Of a stretch of DNA of 60,651 nt, positions 35,600 to 45,162 are shown one piece after another (positions within the stretch are counted from its first letter, which is position 1; the number at the start of each line of letters is the position of its first letter). The translations under genes and the position numbers were made by a program. Under the pieces are notes generated by a model, which ran no database searches, was not told where the DNA came from, and saw only the letters and a program-made list of their open reading frames with translations. Source of the stretch: Chloroflexota bacterium (lineage in GTDB: Bacteria > Chloroflexota > Anaerolineae > Anaerolineales > Villigracilaceae); the NCBI GenBank assembly GCA_019873735.1, contig JAIOAQ010000018.1:1-60651 (forward strand). Direction: 5' to 3'.

Positions 35600-38500
35600 C
35601 TATTCGATCTCGTCCCGAATGAGTTCAAGGAATGCTTCCACCACGCGGGGATCAAAGTGTTTCCCGGCCTGCTCAGAGATGTACTCCAGCGCTTGTTTTT
35701 GCGGCCACGCAGCGCGGTACGGGCGGTCGGAGGTGAGCGCATCCCACACGTCTACGACTGCAAAGATACGCGCCGCTAGCGGTATTTCTTCGCCTTTCAA
35801 TCCGCGCGGATAACCGCTGCCATCCCACTTCTCGTGATGACAGTAAGGAATATCCAGCGCCGGTTTCAAAAAGGCAATAGAAGAGAGCATTTCGTAGGCA
35901 TAGGTCGGGTGCTGACGCATGACGGCCCATTCTTCTGCGGATAATGAGGCGGGCTTAAGCAAGATACGATCCGGGATGCCCATTTTTCCAATGTCATGCA
36001 GCAACGCCCCGCGCCGGATGTGGACCAAATCGGGCTCGGGAATGCCCATGTGCCGCGCCAGCCTGATCGTCAGTTCGGTGACCCGCCGCGTATGGCCTTC
36101 GGTTTCCTTGTCGCGCAAGTCCAAGGCGCTCGACCAGCCTTCAATGGTCTCGTCATAGGCCAGAGAAAGTTCCAGGTTGGCACGCTGGAGGCCGTCAAAC
36201 AAGGTGGCATTGTCAATGGCTACGGCAGCCTGACCAGCAAGGGTCTTGACAAAACCCAGCCATTCGGCGTCGGGAGCCAGCGGCAAACGTGCAAAGGCCT
36301 CCAGCAAACCCTGAACCTCGCCTTTGACCACCAGGGGGTAGGCGACATAAGCACTAAACTCCGATGCTCCAGCCTTCAAGACAACCTCGTTACCTGCTGC
36401 GCGCAGGTTGGGAAAGATCAACGGCTTGTGGTCCAAGATAAGACGCTCCATCATCTCGCCTTGCAGGTGCGGGGGGGAGGCAAGGACCGGCATTTTAGAG
36501 AAACCGCGTCCCACAGCAAACTCAAATTTCTGCAAAGGCGCATTGAACAGATACAAAGCCGCCGCATCTACGCCCAGGTATTTAAGAACGTAGTCCAGGA
36601 TGACGCTTAGCGTCAGGCGTAAGTCGAAACTGGACGAGATGAAGGTATCGATCGCATGCAGGGCAGAGACAAAGTCCAGCCGCCGCTGAGTCTCGGCAAA
36701 CAGGCGGGCATTTTGAATGGCCAGCCCAATTTGATTGGCCATCATGCTCAGCAATTCCACATCCTGCGCGGTATAGGCCCTGGGCAGATAACTTTGCAAT
36801 TCCAGCAGGCCAATGACCCGATCCTTGACCAGCATGGGAAGGTAAACAGCCGATTCGGGCGGACGCTGGTCGCCGATCACCACGGCTTTCCCATCTCTTG
36901 AAAGCCGCGCCAGGTCAGATTGAATCAATGGCTGACGCGTGGCAATTGCCCGGGCACGCCCGGCAACGGTGTTTTGAGGGTCATAGCGCAGCGGCGGGAG
37001 TTGAGACACATCTATTTCCTGTCCACCGCTGATGATAAAAGCCGCGCGGATGAGTTGTTTGTCTTCGTCAAAGAGAGAAATCCCAAAATTGGGGCAATCC
37101 ACAATTTCAGACAGATAACGATACGACAGGCGGTACGCCTCTTCTACATCCAGCGTAGCGGCCAGAGCGCGGCCAAGGGCATTGACCTTGAGCAGGCGCG
37201 CAGCATTGCGCTGGGTTTGCTCGTGCAATCCGGCACGGCGGATGGCATTGCCGGCCATGTCGGCAATGGCTGTCAATAAGCGTTTTTCGCTCTCGCTGAA
37301 CGTGTGGCGGTCGGCGTACCAGACATGCAGCACACCCACCACACGTTCTTCGGCCCACAAAGGCAGGGAGATGCCGCCGCAAAGTTTTTCCAGCAGAGGT
37401 GCTTCCTGCGGCGGGACATGCGTGACCGGGTCGGTGCGCCAGTTTTCGGTGATGTAAATTTCGCCGCTGGCGCCCACCCGCCCGGTGACGCCGTCACCTG
37501 GCGCATGACGCAGTTCAGAGGGCGGCAGAATCCATCTTCCGGCGGCATCAACCCACCCCCGCGAGACCCAGTCGCCGCTGGATTCTTCCAGCAGGTAAAT
37601 TGAACCGGCGCTTGCTCCAACCGCATCCACCGCGCCTTTGACAAACGCCGGCACGATTTCATCTACTGTCCGCGCCTGGCGCAAGGCAGCCGAGACACTC
37701 TGCAGCGTTTCCAGTTCCTGCAAACGCTGGCGGGTTTCCTCAAACAGGCGGGCATTCTCAATGGCCACAGCAGCCGTATTCGCAATCAGGGTGGTCAGTT
37801 CTACGTCCGCATTGCTGAAGCGCTCTTCCAGCGGACTCTGGACAACGATCAGACCGATCACCTTGCCCTGCGTCAGCATGGGGACATACATCGAGGAGCG
37901 GCGCGGCGGACCCTCCTTGCCGACGACAACATGGACGCGGGCTTTCTTGAGGTGATTCTGGAAATGATTGACGACCAGCGGTTCGCGGCTGTGAATGACC
38001 CGGCTTTGCGTGCCCTGCCCGGGCGGCGCAAGCGGAATGGCCGGCAGGGAGGAGACATCCTGAACCGCATCATCGGTGTAGCAATAGGCGCAGGTAATTC
38101 GCTGCGCATTGGCGTCGAACAAATTAATCATGACGCCGGAAATGTCGGGCAGCAATTCGTAGAGCGAGCGGCGGACATGCTCGTAAATCACCGGCAAATC
38201 AAAGATTTCGGCCAGCGCGCGCCCCATGGCGTTGATGACTTTCAATTTCTCGGCATGCAAACGGGTCTGCTGGAACAGGCGGGCATTTTCAATGGCCGCC
38301 GCCGCATAGCCGCCCAGCATTTCGAGCAAGATCTGGTCTTCTTCATTGTACGCGTACGGCCGGTAACTTTGCACCGACATGGCGCCAATGATTTTTTCCC
38401 CGGCGCGCAAAGGAACACACAGATAGGCGCGCGACTTCTTCTCCCCGCCATAATGAACGGGGTTCGGGGCCTGCTCTACCTCTGCATCCCCGATCACCAG

Positions 38501-41446
38501 CGTGCGCCCAGTGCGAATGACATAGCCGGAAATGCCTTGGTCCAGCGAAGCGCGCAACGGCGGGTACCTTACCCCCTCGTCAATGAGATATTCGCCAATA
38601 AACTCCTGGCGGGCTTCATCGTGCAGGGCAATGGTAAAGTTATCGGCCGGCATCAGCCTGCAAGCCGCCTTGTAGATTGAAGCATACACCTCATCAAGAT
38701 GGGTGCCGTGTAACGCAATTTCTCGACTGACTTGATGGAGAATATCACGGCGCTCGGCGGCATAGCGGGTTTGCTGATACAGGCGGGCGTTCTCGAATGC
38801 GGTGACCGCTTGCGCCGCCAGGGTCTCCAGCAGGCGGGCGTCCTCCGGCGAGAAGGCGGCGGGCGTTTCGCTCTCGACGGCAATGACGCCAATGACCCGT
38901 TCGCCCGCCTTGAGCGGGGTGTACAAACCGGAGCGGACGGCCGGATGAGTCTCCACATATTCGGGGAAGGCGTGAACGTCGTTGGCCAGGACGGTTTGGC
39001 CGCGGCGGGCGGCCAGGCCGCTCAGCCCTTGATCCATGCTGCTCACCTGAGCCGCAAAGCGGCGGCCGATTTCATCCTCCTCGCCGGGCTGCATGCCGGC
39101 CTGATTGAAGGCGACCAGTTCCAGGTCCCGGCTTTCGCCGCGCCGCAGGCGGATGGTGACGTGATGCCAGGACAGCCGCTTGGCCATCGTCTCGACCAGG
39201 TACTGGCCAATCTGGCGCGGGTCGAGCGAACGGGTGATGGCCAGGCTGCTGTGATAGAGCATCTCCAGATTGGAAAGATGCCGCCGTACCTCGGCCTCGG
39301 CGCGCGCCCGTTCTTCGATTTGGGCCTGGGCGATTTTGTACAGGCGCGCTTTTTCGATCGCCAGCGCCGCCTGAACCGCAAAGGCCTGCAAGACCGGCGT
39401 TTGTTCCTCGAAAGCGGCCGGTCGGCGGCTGTGGAGATACAGGACGCCGACCACCCGCTCCTCGACCATCAAAGGCAGCCCTGCCAGGGACTGGATACCC
39501 TGCCGGCGCAGGTGAGGGTTGAGCATACGCGGCGCGCCTGCCGGCGGGGGTGGAAAGAGACGGCCGCGCTCATCGACGCGTTCGACAAAGACGGGCTGGC
39601 GGTTCTGGATCATCCAGCGGGTGAGGCCGGCGCGGCGGACGCGGTTTTCCAGGACGGGGATGCCGGACAGGTCTTCGACGCTGTCGGCTAGCCTCCCGGC
39701 CTCGTCTACCAGCAAGAGGCTGGCGTAGTCCGCGCCGCTGACCTCCCGCGCCAGAGCGACCACCTCGCGCAGCGTTGTCTCCAGGTCAAGCGAGGCGCTG
39801 ACGGCCTGCGAGGCGCGGTTGAGAGCCGTCAATTGTTCCAGGCGGCGCTGCAAGGCCGCCTCGGCGCGTTTGCGCTCGGTGATGTCCACAATTGAGATCA
39901 AGACACGGTCCAGGCGTTCTTCGTGACCGGGAGCGGCGCTCCACCTGACGCTCACCTCCCGCCGCTCGCCGCTCAGGGTGTAGTTAACTCCCTCCCAATC
40001 AAACGCGGCTGCGCCCGAGGCAATTGAGACCAATTCCTGGCGAAATGTCTGGCGGCCTTCCTCGCCCAAAATGGTTTTCAGGTTGGTGAGCAATTCTTCC
40101 TTGCTGGCGGCACCGTACATGCGCAGGGTGGCGCGGTTGACATCCAGCACGCGCACCAGGGCGGCGCATTCATCCACCACTTCGGGGTGGGCGCGCAGGT
40201 AGGCGTCGAGGTCCTTCACGCCGCGCCGGTGCAGGGCTTCGAGGCGTTCTTTGACCTGCGAAAAATCCTCCTCCCAGAGCGCAACGGGCGAATCCTCGAA
40301 CAGGCCGCGGTAGCGCGCTTCGCTGGCGCGCAGCGATTCCTCGGCCGCCCTTTGCGCCGTGATGTCGAGAATGGCGCCCACATAGCCGCTGATGCGGCCC
40401 TGTGCGTCCAGTTCGGGCATGGCCTGCCCCATCACCCAGCGGATCGAGCCGTCGGGACGGACAAAGCGGTACCGGGCGGTCGAGACCTGAGCCTTTTCCA
40501 CGGCGGCCTGCCAGCCGGCGGTCAGCGCCGAGCGGTCTTCCGGATGGACGGCCTCCAGCCAGCCGCTGCCCAGGGCGGCCTCGGCGCTCAGCCCGGAAAT
40601 TTCGCACCAGCGCGGGCTGACGTAGGTCGTCGCCCCCTGGGCGTCGGTGCGAAAGATACCAGCAGGCGCGACCTCCACCAGCGCAGCGTAGCGCCGTTCG
40701 CTTTCGAGCAGTTCACGCTCCCAGACTTTGCGTTCGGTGACATCGCGCACATAGCCGCCCACGCCGACGCGCCCCCCGCCCAGCGGGACGGGGAATTTGC
40801 GGGCCTCGTAGAAACGTCCGGCAACAACTTCGAGGCTGGTCACCGGGCGGCCTTCTTCCAGCGCCTGCCGGTCGCTGCGGCGGCAGCCTTCGGCGGCCTG
40901 CGGTGGCATCAGTTCGAAGTCGTCCCGGCCGACGATTTCTTCTATGGAGCGGCCCAAAAAGCGGGCATTGGCCTGATTGCAGATGATGTAACGGAAGTTC
41001 TCGTCCTTGAGGAAGGCAATGTCATCACTGGCATCCAGGAAGGTGCGGTACAGCGCCTGACTTTCTGCCAGGGCGCGGGCGGCGGCGCGCTTTTCCACCG
41101 CCCGCCGCAGGATGAGCAGCAACTGTTCCAGGTCGAACGGTTTTTGCAGGTAGGCGTATCCCCCGGCATTGATGGCCTCAATGGCCGTCTCTTGCGAGGC
41201 GTGGCCGGTGAGCAGGATGCATTCGGTCTCCGGCGAACTCTGTTTGATGCCCCGTAGCACCTCCAGGCCAGAGACATCTTCCAGCCGCAAGTCTATCACT
41301 GCGGCGTCGAAATCCTCCCCGGCGGCCCGACGCAGAGCATCGCGGCCGGTTTTGGCTTCCACCGGCTCGAAGCCTTTGGCCCGCAAAATGTCACACAAGG
41401 TGAGCCGCAGGTTGGCGTCGTCGTCAATAACGAGGATTTTGTTCAC
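35600..41446 (-). CDS. Giant receiver/PAS/GAF/HD-GYP response regulator
   Basis: A 1948-residue soluble protein: receiver (about 1-120, ILVIDDDANLR, VIDLRLEDVSG and a lysine in LQKPFD), three PAS domains (about 130-560), seven GAF domains in series, and HD-GYP. The output motifs are complete (GALLHDIGKMGIPD, CHHEKWDGSGYPRGLKG), so it is a probable c-di-GMP phosphodiesterase. Seven GAF domains is exceptional. It starts with GTG and has no strong ribosome-binding site. It lies downstream of the KaiC/kinase operon in the same direction, after a 279-nt gap, and may take phosphate from those kinases. Confidence 0.9.
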   Translation of the reverse strand: MNKILVIDDDANLRLTLCDILRAKGFEPVEAKTGRDALRRAAGEDFDAAVIDLRLEDVSGLEVLRGIKQSSPETECILLTGHASQETAIEAINAGGYAYLQKPFDLEQLLLILRRAVEKRAAARALAESQALYRTFLDASDDIAFLKDENFRYIICNQANARFLGRSIEEIVGRDDFELMPPQAAEGCRRSDRQALEEGRPVTSLEVVAGRFYEARKFPVPLGGGRVGVGGYVRDVTERKVWERELLESERRYAALVEVAPAGIFRTDAQGATTYVSPRWCEISGLSAEAALGSGWLEAVHPEDRSALTAGWQAAVEKAQVSTARYRFVRPDGSIRWVMGQAMPELDAQGRISGYVGAILDITAQRAAEESLRASEARYRGLFEDSPVALWEEDFSQVKERLEALHRRGVKDLDAYLRAHPEVVDECAALVRVLDVNRATLRMYGAASKEELLTNLKTILGEEGRQTFRQELVSIASGAAAFDWEGVNYTLSGERREVSVRWSAAPGHEERLDRVLISIVDITERKRAEAALQRRLEQLTALNRASQAVSASLDLETTLREVVALAREVSGADYASLLLVDEAGRLADSVEDLSGIPVLENRVRRAGLTRWMIQNRQPVFVERVDERGRLFPPPPAGAPRMLNPHLRRQGIQSLAGLPLMVEERVVGVLYLHSRRPAAFEEQTPVLQAFAVQAALAIEKARLYKIAQAQIEERARAEAEVRRHLSNLEMLYHSSLAITRSLDPRQIGQYLVETMAKRLSWHHVTIRLRRGESRDLELVAFNQAGMQPGEEDEIGRRFAAQVSSMDQGLSGLAARRGQTVLANDVHAFPEYVETHPAVRSGLYTPLKAGERVIGVIAVESETPAAFSPEDARLLETLAAQAVTAFENARLYQQTRYAAERRDILHQVSREIALHGTHLDEVYASIYKAACRLMPADNFTIALHDEARQEFIGEYLIDEGVRYPPLRASLDQGISGYVIRTGRTLVIGDAEVEQAPNPVHYGGEKKSRAYLCVPLRAGEKIIGAMSVQSYRPYAYNEEDQILLEMLGGYAAAAIENARLFQQTRLHAEKLKVINAMGRALAEIFDLPVIYEHVRRSLYELLPDISGVMINLFDANAQRITCAYCYTDDAVQDVSSLPAIPLAPPGQGTQSRVIHSREPLVVNHFQNHLKKARVHVVVGKEGPPRRSSMYVPMLTQGKVIGLIVVQSPLEERFSNADVELTTLIANTAAVAIENARLFEETRQRLQELETLQSVSAALRQARTVDEIVPAFVKGAVDAVGASAGSIYLLEESSGDWVSRGWVDAAGRWILPPSELRHAPGDGVTGRVGASGEIYITENWRTDPVTHVPPQEAPLLEKLCGGISLPLWAEERVVGVLHVWYADRHTFSESEKRLLTAIADMAGNAIRRAGLHEQTQRNAARLLKVNALGRALAATLDVEEAYRLSYRYLSEIVDCPNFGISLFDEDKQLIRAAFIISGGQEIDVSQLPPLRYDPQNTVAGRARAIATRQPLIQSDLARLSRDGKAVVIGDQRPPESAVYLPMLVKDRVIGLLELQSYLPRAYTAQDVELLSMMANQIGLAIQNARLFAETQRRLDFVSALHAIDTFISSSFDLRLTLSVILDYVLKYLGVDAAALYLFNAPLQKFEFAVGRGFSKMPVLASPPHLQGEMMERLILDHKPLIFPNLRAAGNEVVLKAGASEFSAYVAYPLVVKGEVQGLLEAFARLPLAPDAEWLGFVKTLAGQAAVAIDNATLFDGLQRANLELSLAYDETIEGWSSALDLRDKETEGHTRRVTELTIRLARHMGIPEPDLVHIRRGALLHDIGKMGIPDRILLKPASLSAEEWAVMRQHPTYAYEMLSSIAFLKPALDIPYCHHEKWDGSGYPRGLKGEEIPLAARIFAVVDVWDALTSDRPYRAAWPQKQALEYISEQAGKHFDPRVVEAFLELIRDEIE

Positions 41447-41528
41447 GGCTTAATTTTACGATATGTTTCAGGAGATTCAACACAAAGGTCACGAAGGGAA
41501 CACGAAGGGGCAGAAAAGTAAGAAATAC

Positions 41529-41661
41529 GCCCTCACCCCTGCCCCATCTCCCAGGGGGAGAGGGGAGAAAACCCAGATGATTTTGCCACGTTCGGCCAGA
41601 AAATCCGTTTCATCTACCCGTTTCCCTCTCCCTTTGGGAGAGGGTTAGGGTGAGGGGAGAT
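41529..41661. repeat. Palindromic dispersed repeat
   Basis: About 133 bp whose ends are inverted copies: CCCTCACCCCTGCCCCATCT with CCCAGGGGGAGAGGGG at the left, and CCCTCTCCCTTTGGGAGAGG with GTTAGGGTGAGGGG at the right. This type of element is scattered in many bacterial genomes. The flanks carry CACAAAGGTCACGAAGG (about 41480) and related sequence at 41680-41712, another dispersed motif. No gene is seen in 41447-41725. Confidence 0.7.
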
Positions 41662-41725
41662 AGTTACAAAAATAACTTCGTGAACCTTGGTGGTACTTCG
41701 CTCCTTTGTGTTTCACCGGAAACCG

Positions 41726-42490
41726 TTACAACGCGGCGCGCTGCTCGCTCAGCGCCTGGCGCAGACGCTGCAACTGGAAGAGCAAGAGTTTTTCCAGTAA
41801 ATCAGGGATGTGCAGCGGTTTATCCAGGCACTCGGCGGCGCTTATCTTCAGGCCGGCCTGTATATTTTCGACCATTTCGCGGCGGTAAGCGGTGATGAGC
41901 AGCACCGGCAGAGAGGGGCAGCGGGCGCGAATCTGGCGCAGCAGGTCGAGGCCGGTGATGCCGTTGAGTTTCATATCGAGCAGAATCACTTGCGCCTCGT
42001 CCACAATGGTTTCGATGGCCGTGTGGGGATCGCTGAATGGCCGGGCGGAGAAGCCGCGCCGGCGCAGAATGTCGCCCAGAGTGCGGCAGAATTCCGGATC
42101 GTCGTCCACAATCACCACGCCGCGCTGCCGGGTCAGGGCGGCGAGAAATCCCAGCAGCAAGGCGATATTGATCGGCTTGTCGAGCACGCCGATGACGCCC
42201 TCCGCCAGGCCCTGCTGGATGATTTCATCGGCGGCATAGGCGGTCATCAGAATCACCGGCAGGCCGGGGCGCTCGCGGCGCGCCTGGCGGTAGAATTCCA
42301 CCCCGTCGGCGCCGGGCATGCGCACGTCGGTCAGCACGCAGTCGAACTCCTGCGCCGCAACCAGGTCCAGCGCCTCCTGCGCCGACCAGGCCTCCACGAC
42401 CCGATAGCCGTTCAGCGCCAGGATGTCGCTCAGCGTGCGGGTCATGTGTGGATCGTCGTCCAGGACAAGAATACAAATTTTGGAATCCAT
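41726..42490 (-). CDS. Double-receiver response regulator
   Basis: A 254-residue protein made of two receiver domains. The first has LVLDDDPHMTR, the phospho-aspartate in CVLTDVRMPGADG and lysine in VLDKPIN. The second has VIVDDDPEF, VILLDMKLNGITG and CLDKPLH. There is no output domain, so it may shuttle phosphate or bind partners. It overlaps the upstream kinase by one base (TGATG) and is the last gene of the minus-strand signalling operon. Confidence 0.92.
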   Translation of the reverse strand: MDSKICILVLDDDPHMTRTLSDILALNGYRVVEAWSAQEALDLVAAQEFDCVLTDVRMPGADGVEFYRQARRERPGLPVILMTAYAADEIIQQGLAEGVIGVLDKPINIALLLGFLAALTRQRGVVIVDDDPEFCRTLGDILRRRGFSARPFSDPHTAIETIVDEAQVILLDMKLNGITGLDLLRQIRARCPSLPVLLITAYRREMVENIQAGLKISAAECLDKPLHIPDLLEKLLLFQLQRLRQALSEQRAAL

Positions 42491-45162
42491 CAGGTCTCCT
42501 TATATACCGGTAAGAACAGCGTGAAGATGCTACCCTCGCCCGCTTCGCTCTGGACCTCGATCCGGCCGCCGTTGGCCTCGGCCAGTTTCTGGCTGACGGC
42601 CAGCCCCAGCCCAATGCCTTTGGTCTTGGTGGTGAAGAGCGGTTCGAAAATTTTGTTCAGGTTTTCGGGCGGAATGCCGATGCCGGTATCCTGCACCTTA
42701 ATCCCTATCATATCATCTTTCTGAACTTCCGCCGAAATGGATAAATGCCCTCCTTCTGGCATCGCCTCGCAGGCATTGTTCACCAGATTGCCGAGAATCT
42801 GGACGACATGGCGGGGGTCGGCGCAGACGGGCGGCAGGTCGGCCGGCACGCTGACGCTCACGGTCACCTGCGGCGGGACGGGCGAATACGCCAGGGTTTG
42901 CTGCACGATCTCGGAAACGGAAACAGGCTGCCGGTCCAGGGATTTGATGCGGGTGAAATCGAGCAGGTCGGAGACAGTTTTATCCGCCGAACGGGTTTGT
43001 TTTTCGATGATATCCAGATATTCGCCAACGGTCGGATCGGTGTCGGGCTGCACCGCTTTGAGGAAATAGACCGCGTTGGCAATGACGCCCAGCGGATTGC
43101 GCAGTTCGTGGCCGATGCTGCCGGCCACCTGACCGAGGGCGGCCAGCCGTTCCTGGCGGACGAGTTGCTCCTGGGCTTCCCGCAGTTGGCGGGTGCGTTC
43201 GGCCACCCGCTGCTCGAGTTCGGCGTAGAGGCGGGCGTTCTGGATGGCGATGGACAGTTGCGCCGCAATCGTTTCCAGCGTGCGCTGGTCGTCGGCGGAA
43301 TAGGCCTCGGGACGGGTCGTTTCGACGTTGATCACGCCGATGACTTTTTCCTGGGCGAGGAGGGGGACGCAGAGTTCGGAGCGAATCCCGTCGCGGATGC
43401 CGTAATAACGCGGGTCCTGGGTGACATCGCCAACGCGCAGGCTCTGACCGTGTTCTGCCACCCAGCCGGTGATTCCCAGGCCGAGGCGCGGCCGGCGCGA
43501 GCGCACGTAGGCTTTGTCCTTTTCCAGGAACTGCGGGTCATCTTGCTGTGCGCTCAAGGCGAAGGGAATCAGTTCCCCGCTGGCTTCATCCAGCAGCAGA
43601 ACCGCGGCGTATTCGTAGCCCAAGATAGATTCCAGAATGTTGATACAGGTCTGCGACAATTCTTTCAGCGAGGTCAGGCGCTGTAACTCCCGGGCGGACT
43701 GGTAAACAGCCGTCAGTTCCCGATAGCGCTTTTGCAGGGCGTCCTTGTCCCGCTTTTGTTCGCTGATGTCGTGCACCACGGCCATCATGGCCGAGCGCCC
43801 GCCGTAGGAGATGACGCTGACGTTCACGTCCACATCCACCAGCGAGCCGTCCTTGCGGCGGTGCTGCCGCTCGCCGATTCGAACCTGCGTTTCAGCGCGG
43901 ATGCGTTTTTCATAACTATCCACGCTGGCGCGCTCGTGGGCGACGATATCGTACAGGCTGAGGGCGCGGATTTCTTCGAGACTGTACCCCAGCAGACGCA
44001 GGTAGGCCGGATTGGCGTCCAGGACGCGCTTTTCATCCAGATCGTAAACGACAATGCCGTCGCCGGCCTGCTCGAAGATGGCGCGGTAACGTTCCTCGCT
44101 CTCGCGCAGCGCCTGGGAATCTTCGTAGTGCTGGCGGTAAAAACGGATGCGCCGCTGCCGCCACAGAAAGGAGAGACCCGCGCCCGCCGCCACAATCATG
44201 ATGCCGAAGAAAATCGCCGTCTGCCACAGGCGTGTGCGCAGCGGGGCGTAGACCTCGTCCCTGTCCATGCGCGCCACCAGGTACCAGGGCGAATCCGGGA
44301 CGGGCATAATGGCGCCCACCACCTTCTGGCCGCGGTAGTCAATGCCCTCGGCCGCGCCGGTGCGGCCCAGGGCGGCCTGAACGGCCAGGACATCGCTTTG
44401 ATCGAGCGGGATGCGCAAGTTGAGGGCGGCATCGGGTTCAAAGCGCAGCGGGTTGAGAAAAACAACCTCATCCCCCTCGCGGCGCACGAGCAGGGTCTCG
44501 GCGGTTTCGCTGGGCGCCGGCCACTGCTGAATATAAGGGTAGAGATAAACCGCCGGATCAACTTCCATCACTATCACGCCCAGCACAGGCGAGGCCCCCG
44601 GTGCGGGGTCAATCGGCGCCAGGACGCTGATATGAATGCCCTCCTCGCCGTGCGGGTGGAAGTCCAGAAAGGCGGCTTCGCCGGTTTCAATTGCTTGCTG
44701 CAAGGTTTCGTGCTGATGCGGGAAGGCTGTGGCAGAGCCGGGCGGCGAGTCAAGGAGGACGTTTCCGTCCCGGTCCAGCAGGTAAATCCGGTCATACTGA
44801 TAGGCGGGGCGCAGGGCATCGAGCCAGTTTTGCAGTTGGGCCTGCGCTTCGGCATCGGCGGGGTTGGCCGCGAGGCGGGCAAACAGGGCGGCGAAGGAGG
44901 CGTTGTCCATCAGCGTCTGGGCGTCGGCCAGGCGTTCCCTGCGCCACTCGACCAGTCCGCTCACCTTGAGATTGGCAATGGCCAGCAGTTGGGCGTTCAC
45001 CTGGGCGTGGAACTGGCGGGAAAAACTCTGATAGGAAAGCACCCCTGCGGTGGCGACGGCTGCCGCCAGCAGGGCAAAAATGAGCGCGAAGAGCGTCTGG
45101 GTGCGCTTTTCGAAACTGGCGGTTTCCTGGTCTCTCGGCTGAGGCGATTGGGATGAACTCAT
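42490..45162 (-). CDS. Membrane histidine kinase with outer sensor, PAS and GAF domains
   Basis: An 890-residue kinase. A membrane segment near 27-50, an outer domain of about 260 residues that looks like a double CACHE sensor (IYLLDRDGNVLLDSPPG), and a second membrane segment near 315-340 are followed by PAS (about 360-480), GAF (about 490-650), HisKA (GSIGHELRNPLGVIANAVYF) and HATPase (DTGIGIPPENL, GIGLGLAVSQKL). AGGAG precedes the start, which overlaps the preceding kinase gene by 4 nt. Its kinase core is closely related to those at 45159 and 49423 but lacks the heptamer insert they carry. Confidence 0.92.
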   Translation of the reverse strand: MSSSQSPQPRDQETASFEKRTQTLFALIFALLAAAVATAGVLSYQSFSRQFHAQVNAQLLAIANLKVSGLVEWRRERLADAQTLMDNASFAALFARLAANPADAEAQAQLQNWLDALRPAYQYDRIYLLDRDGNVLLDSPPGSATAFPHQHETLQQAIETGEAAFLDFHPHGEEGIHISVLAPIDPAPGASPVLGVIVMEVDPAVYLYPYIQQWPAPSETAETLLVRREGDEVVFLNPLRFEPDAALNLRIPLDQSDVLAVQAALGRTGAAEGIDYRGQKVVGAIMPVPDSPWYLVARMDRDEVYAPLRTRLWQTAIFFGIMIVAAGAGLSFLWRQRRIRFYRQHYEDSQALRESEERYRAIFEQAGDGIVVYDLDEKRVLDANPAYLRLLGYSLEEIRALSLYDIVAHERASVDSYEKRIRAETQVRIGERQHRRKDGSLVDVDVNVSVISYGGRSAMMAVVHDISEQKRDKDALQKRYRELTAVYQSARELQRLTSLKELSQTCINILESILGYEYAAVLLLDEASGELIPFALSAQQDDPQFLEKDKAYVRSRRPRLGLGITGWVAEHGQSLRVGDVTQDPRYYGIRDGIRSELCVPLLAQEKVIGVINVETTRPEAYSADDQRTLETIAAQLSIAIQNARLYAELEQRVAERTRQLREAQEQLVRQERLAALGQVAGSIGHELRNPLGVIANAVYFLKAVQPDTDPTVGEYLDIIEKQTRSADKTVSDLLDFTRIKSLDRQPVSVSEIVQQTLAYSPVPPQVTVSVSVPADLPPVCADPRHVVQILGNLVNNACEAMPEGGHLSISAEVQKDDMIGIKVQDTGIGIPPENLNKIFEPLFTTKTKGIGLGLAVSQKLAEANGGRIEVQSEAGEGSIFTLFLPVYKET

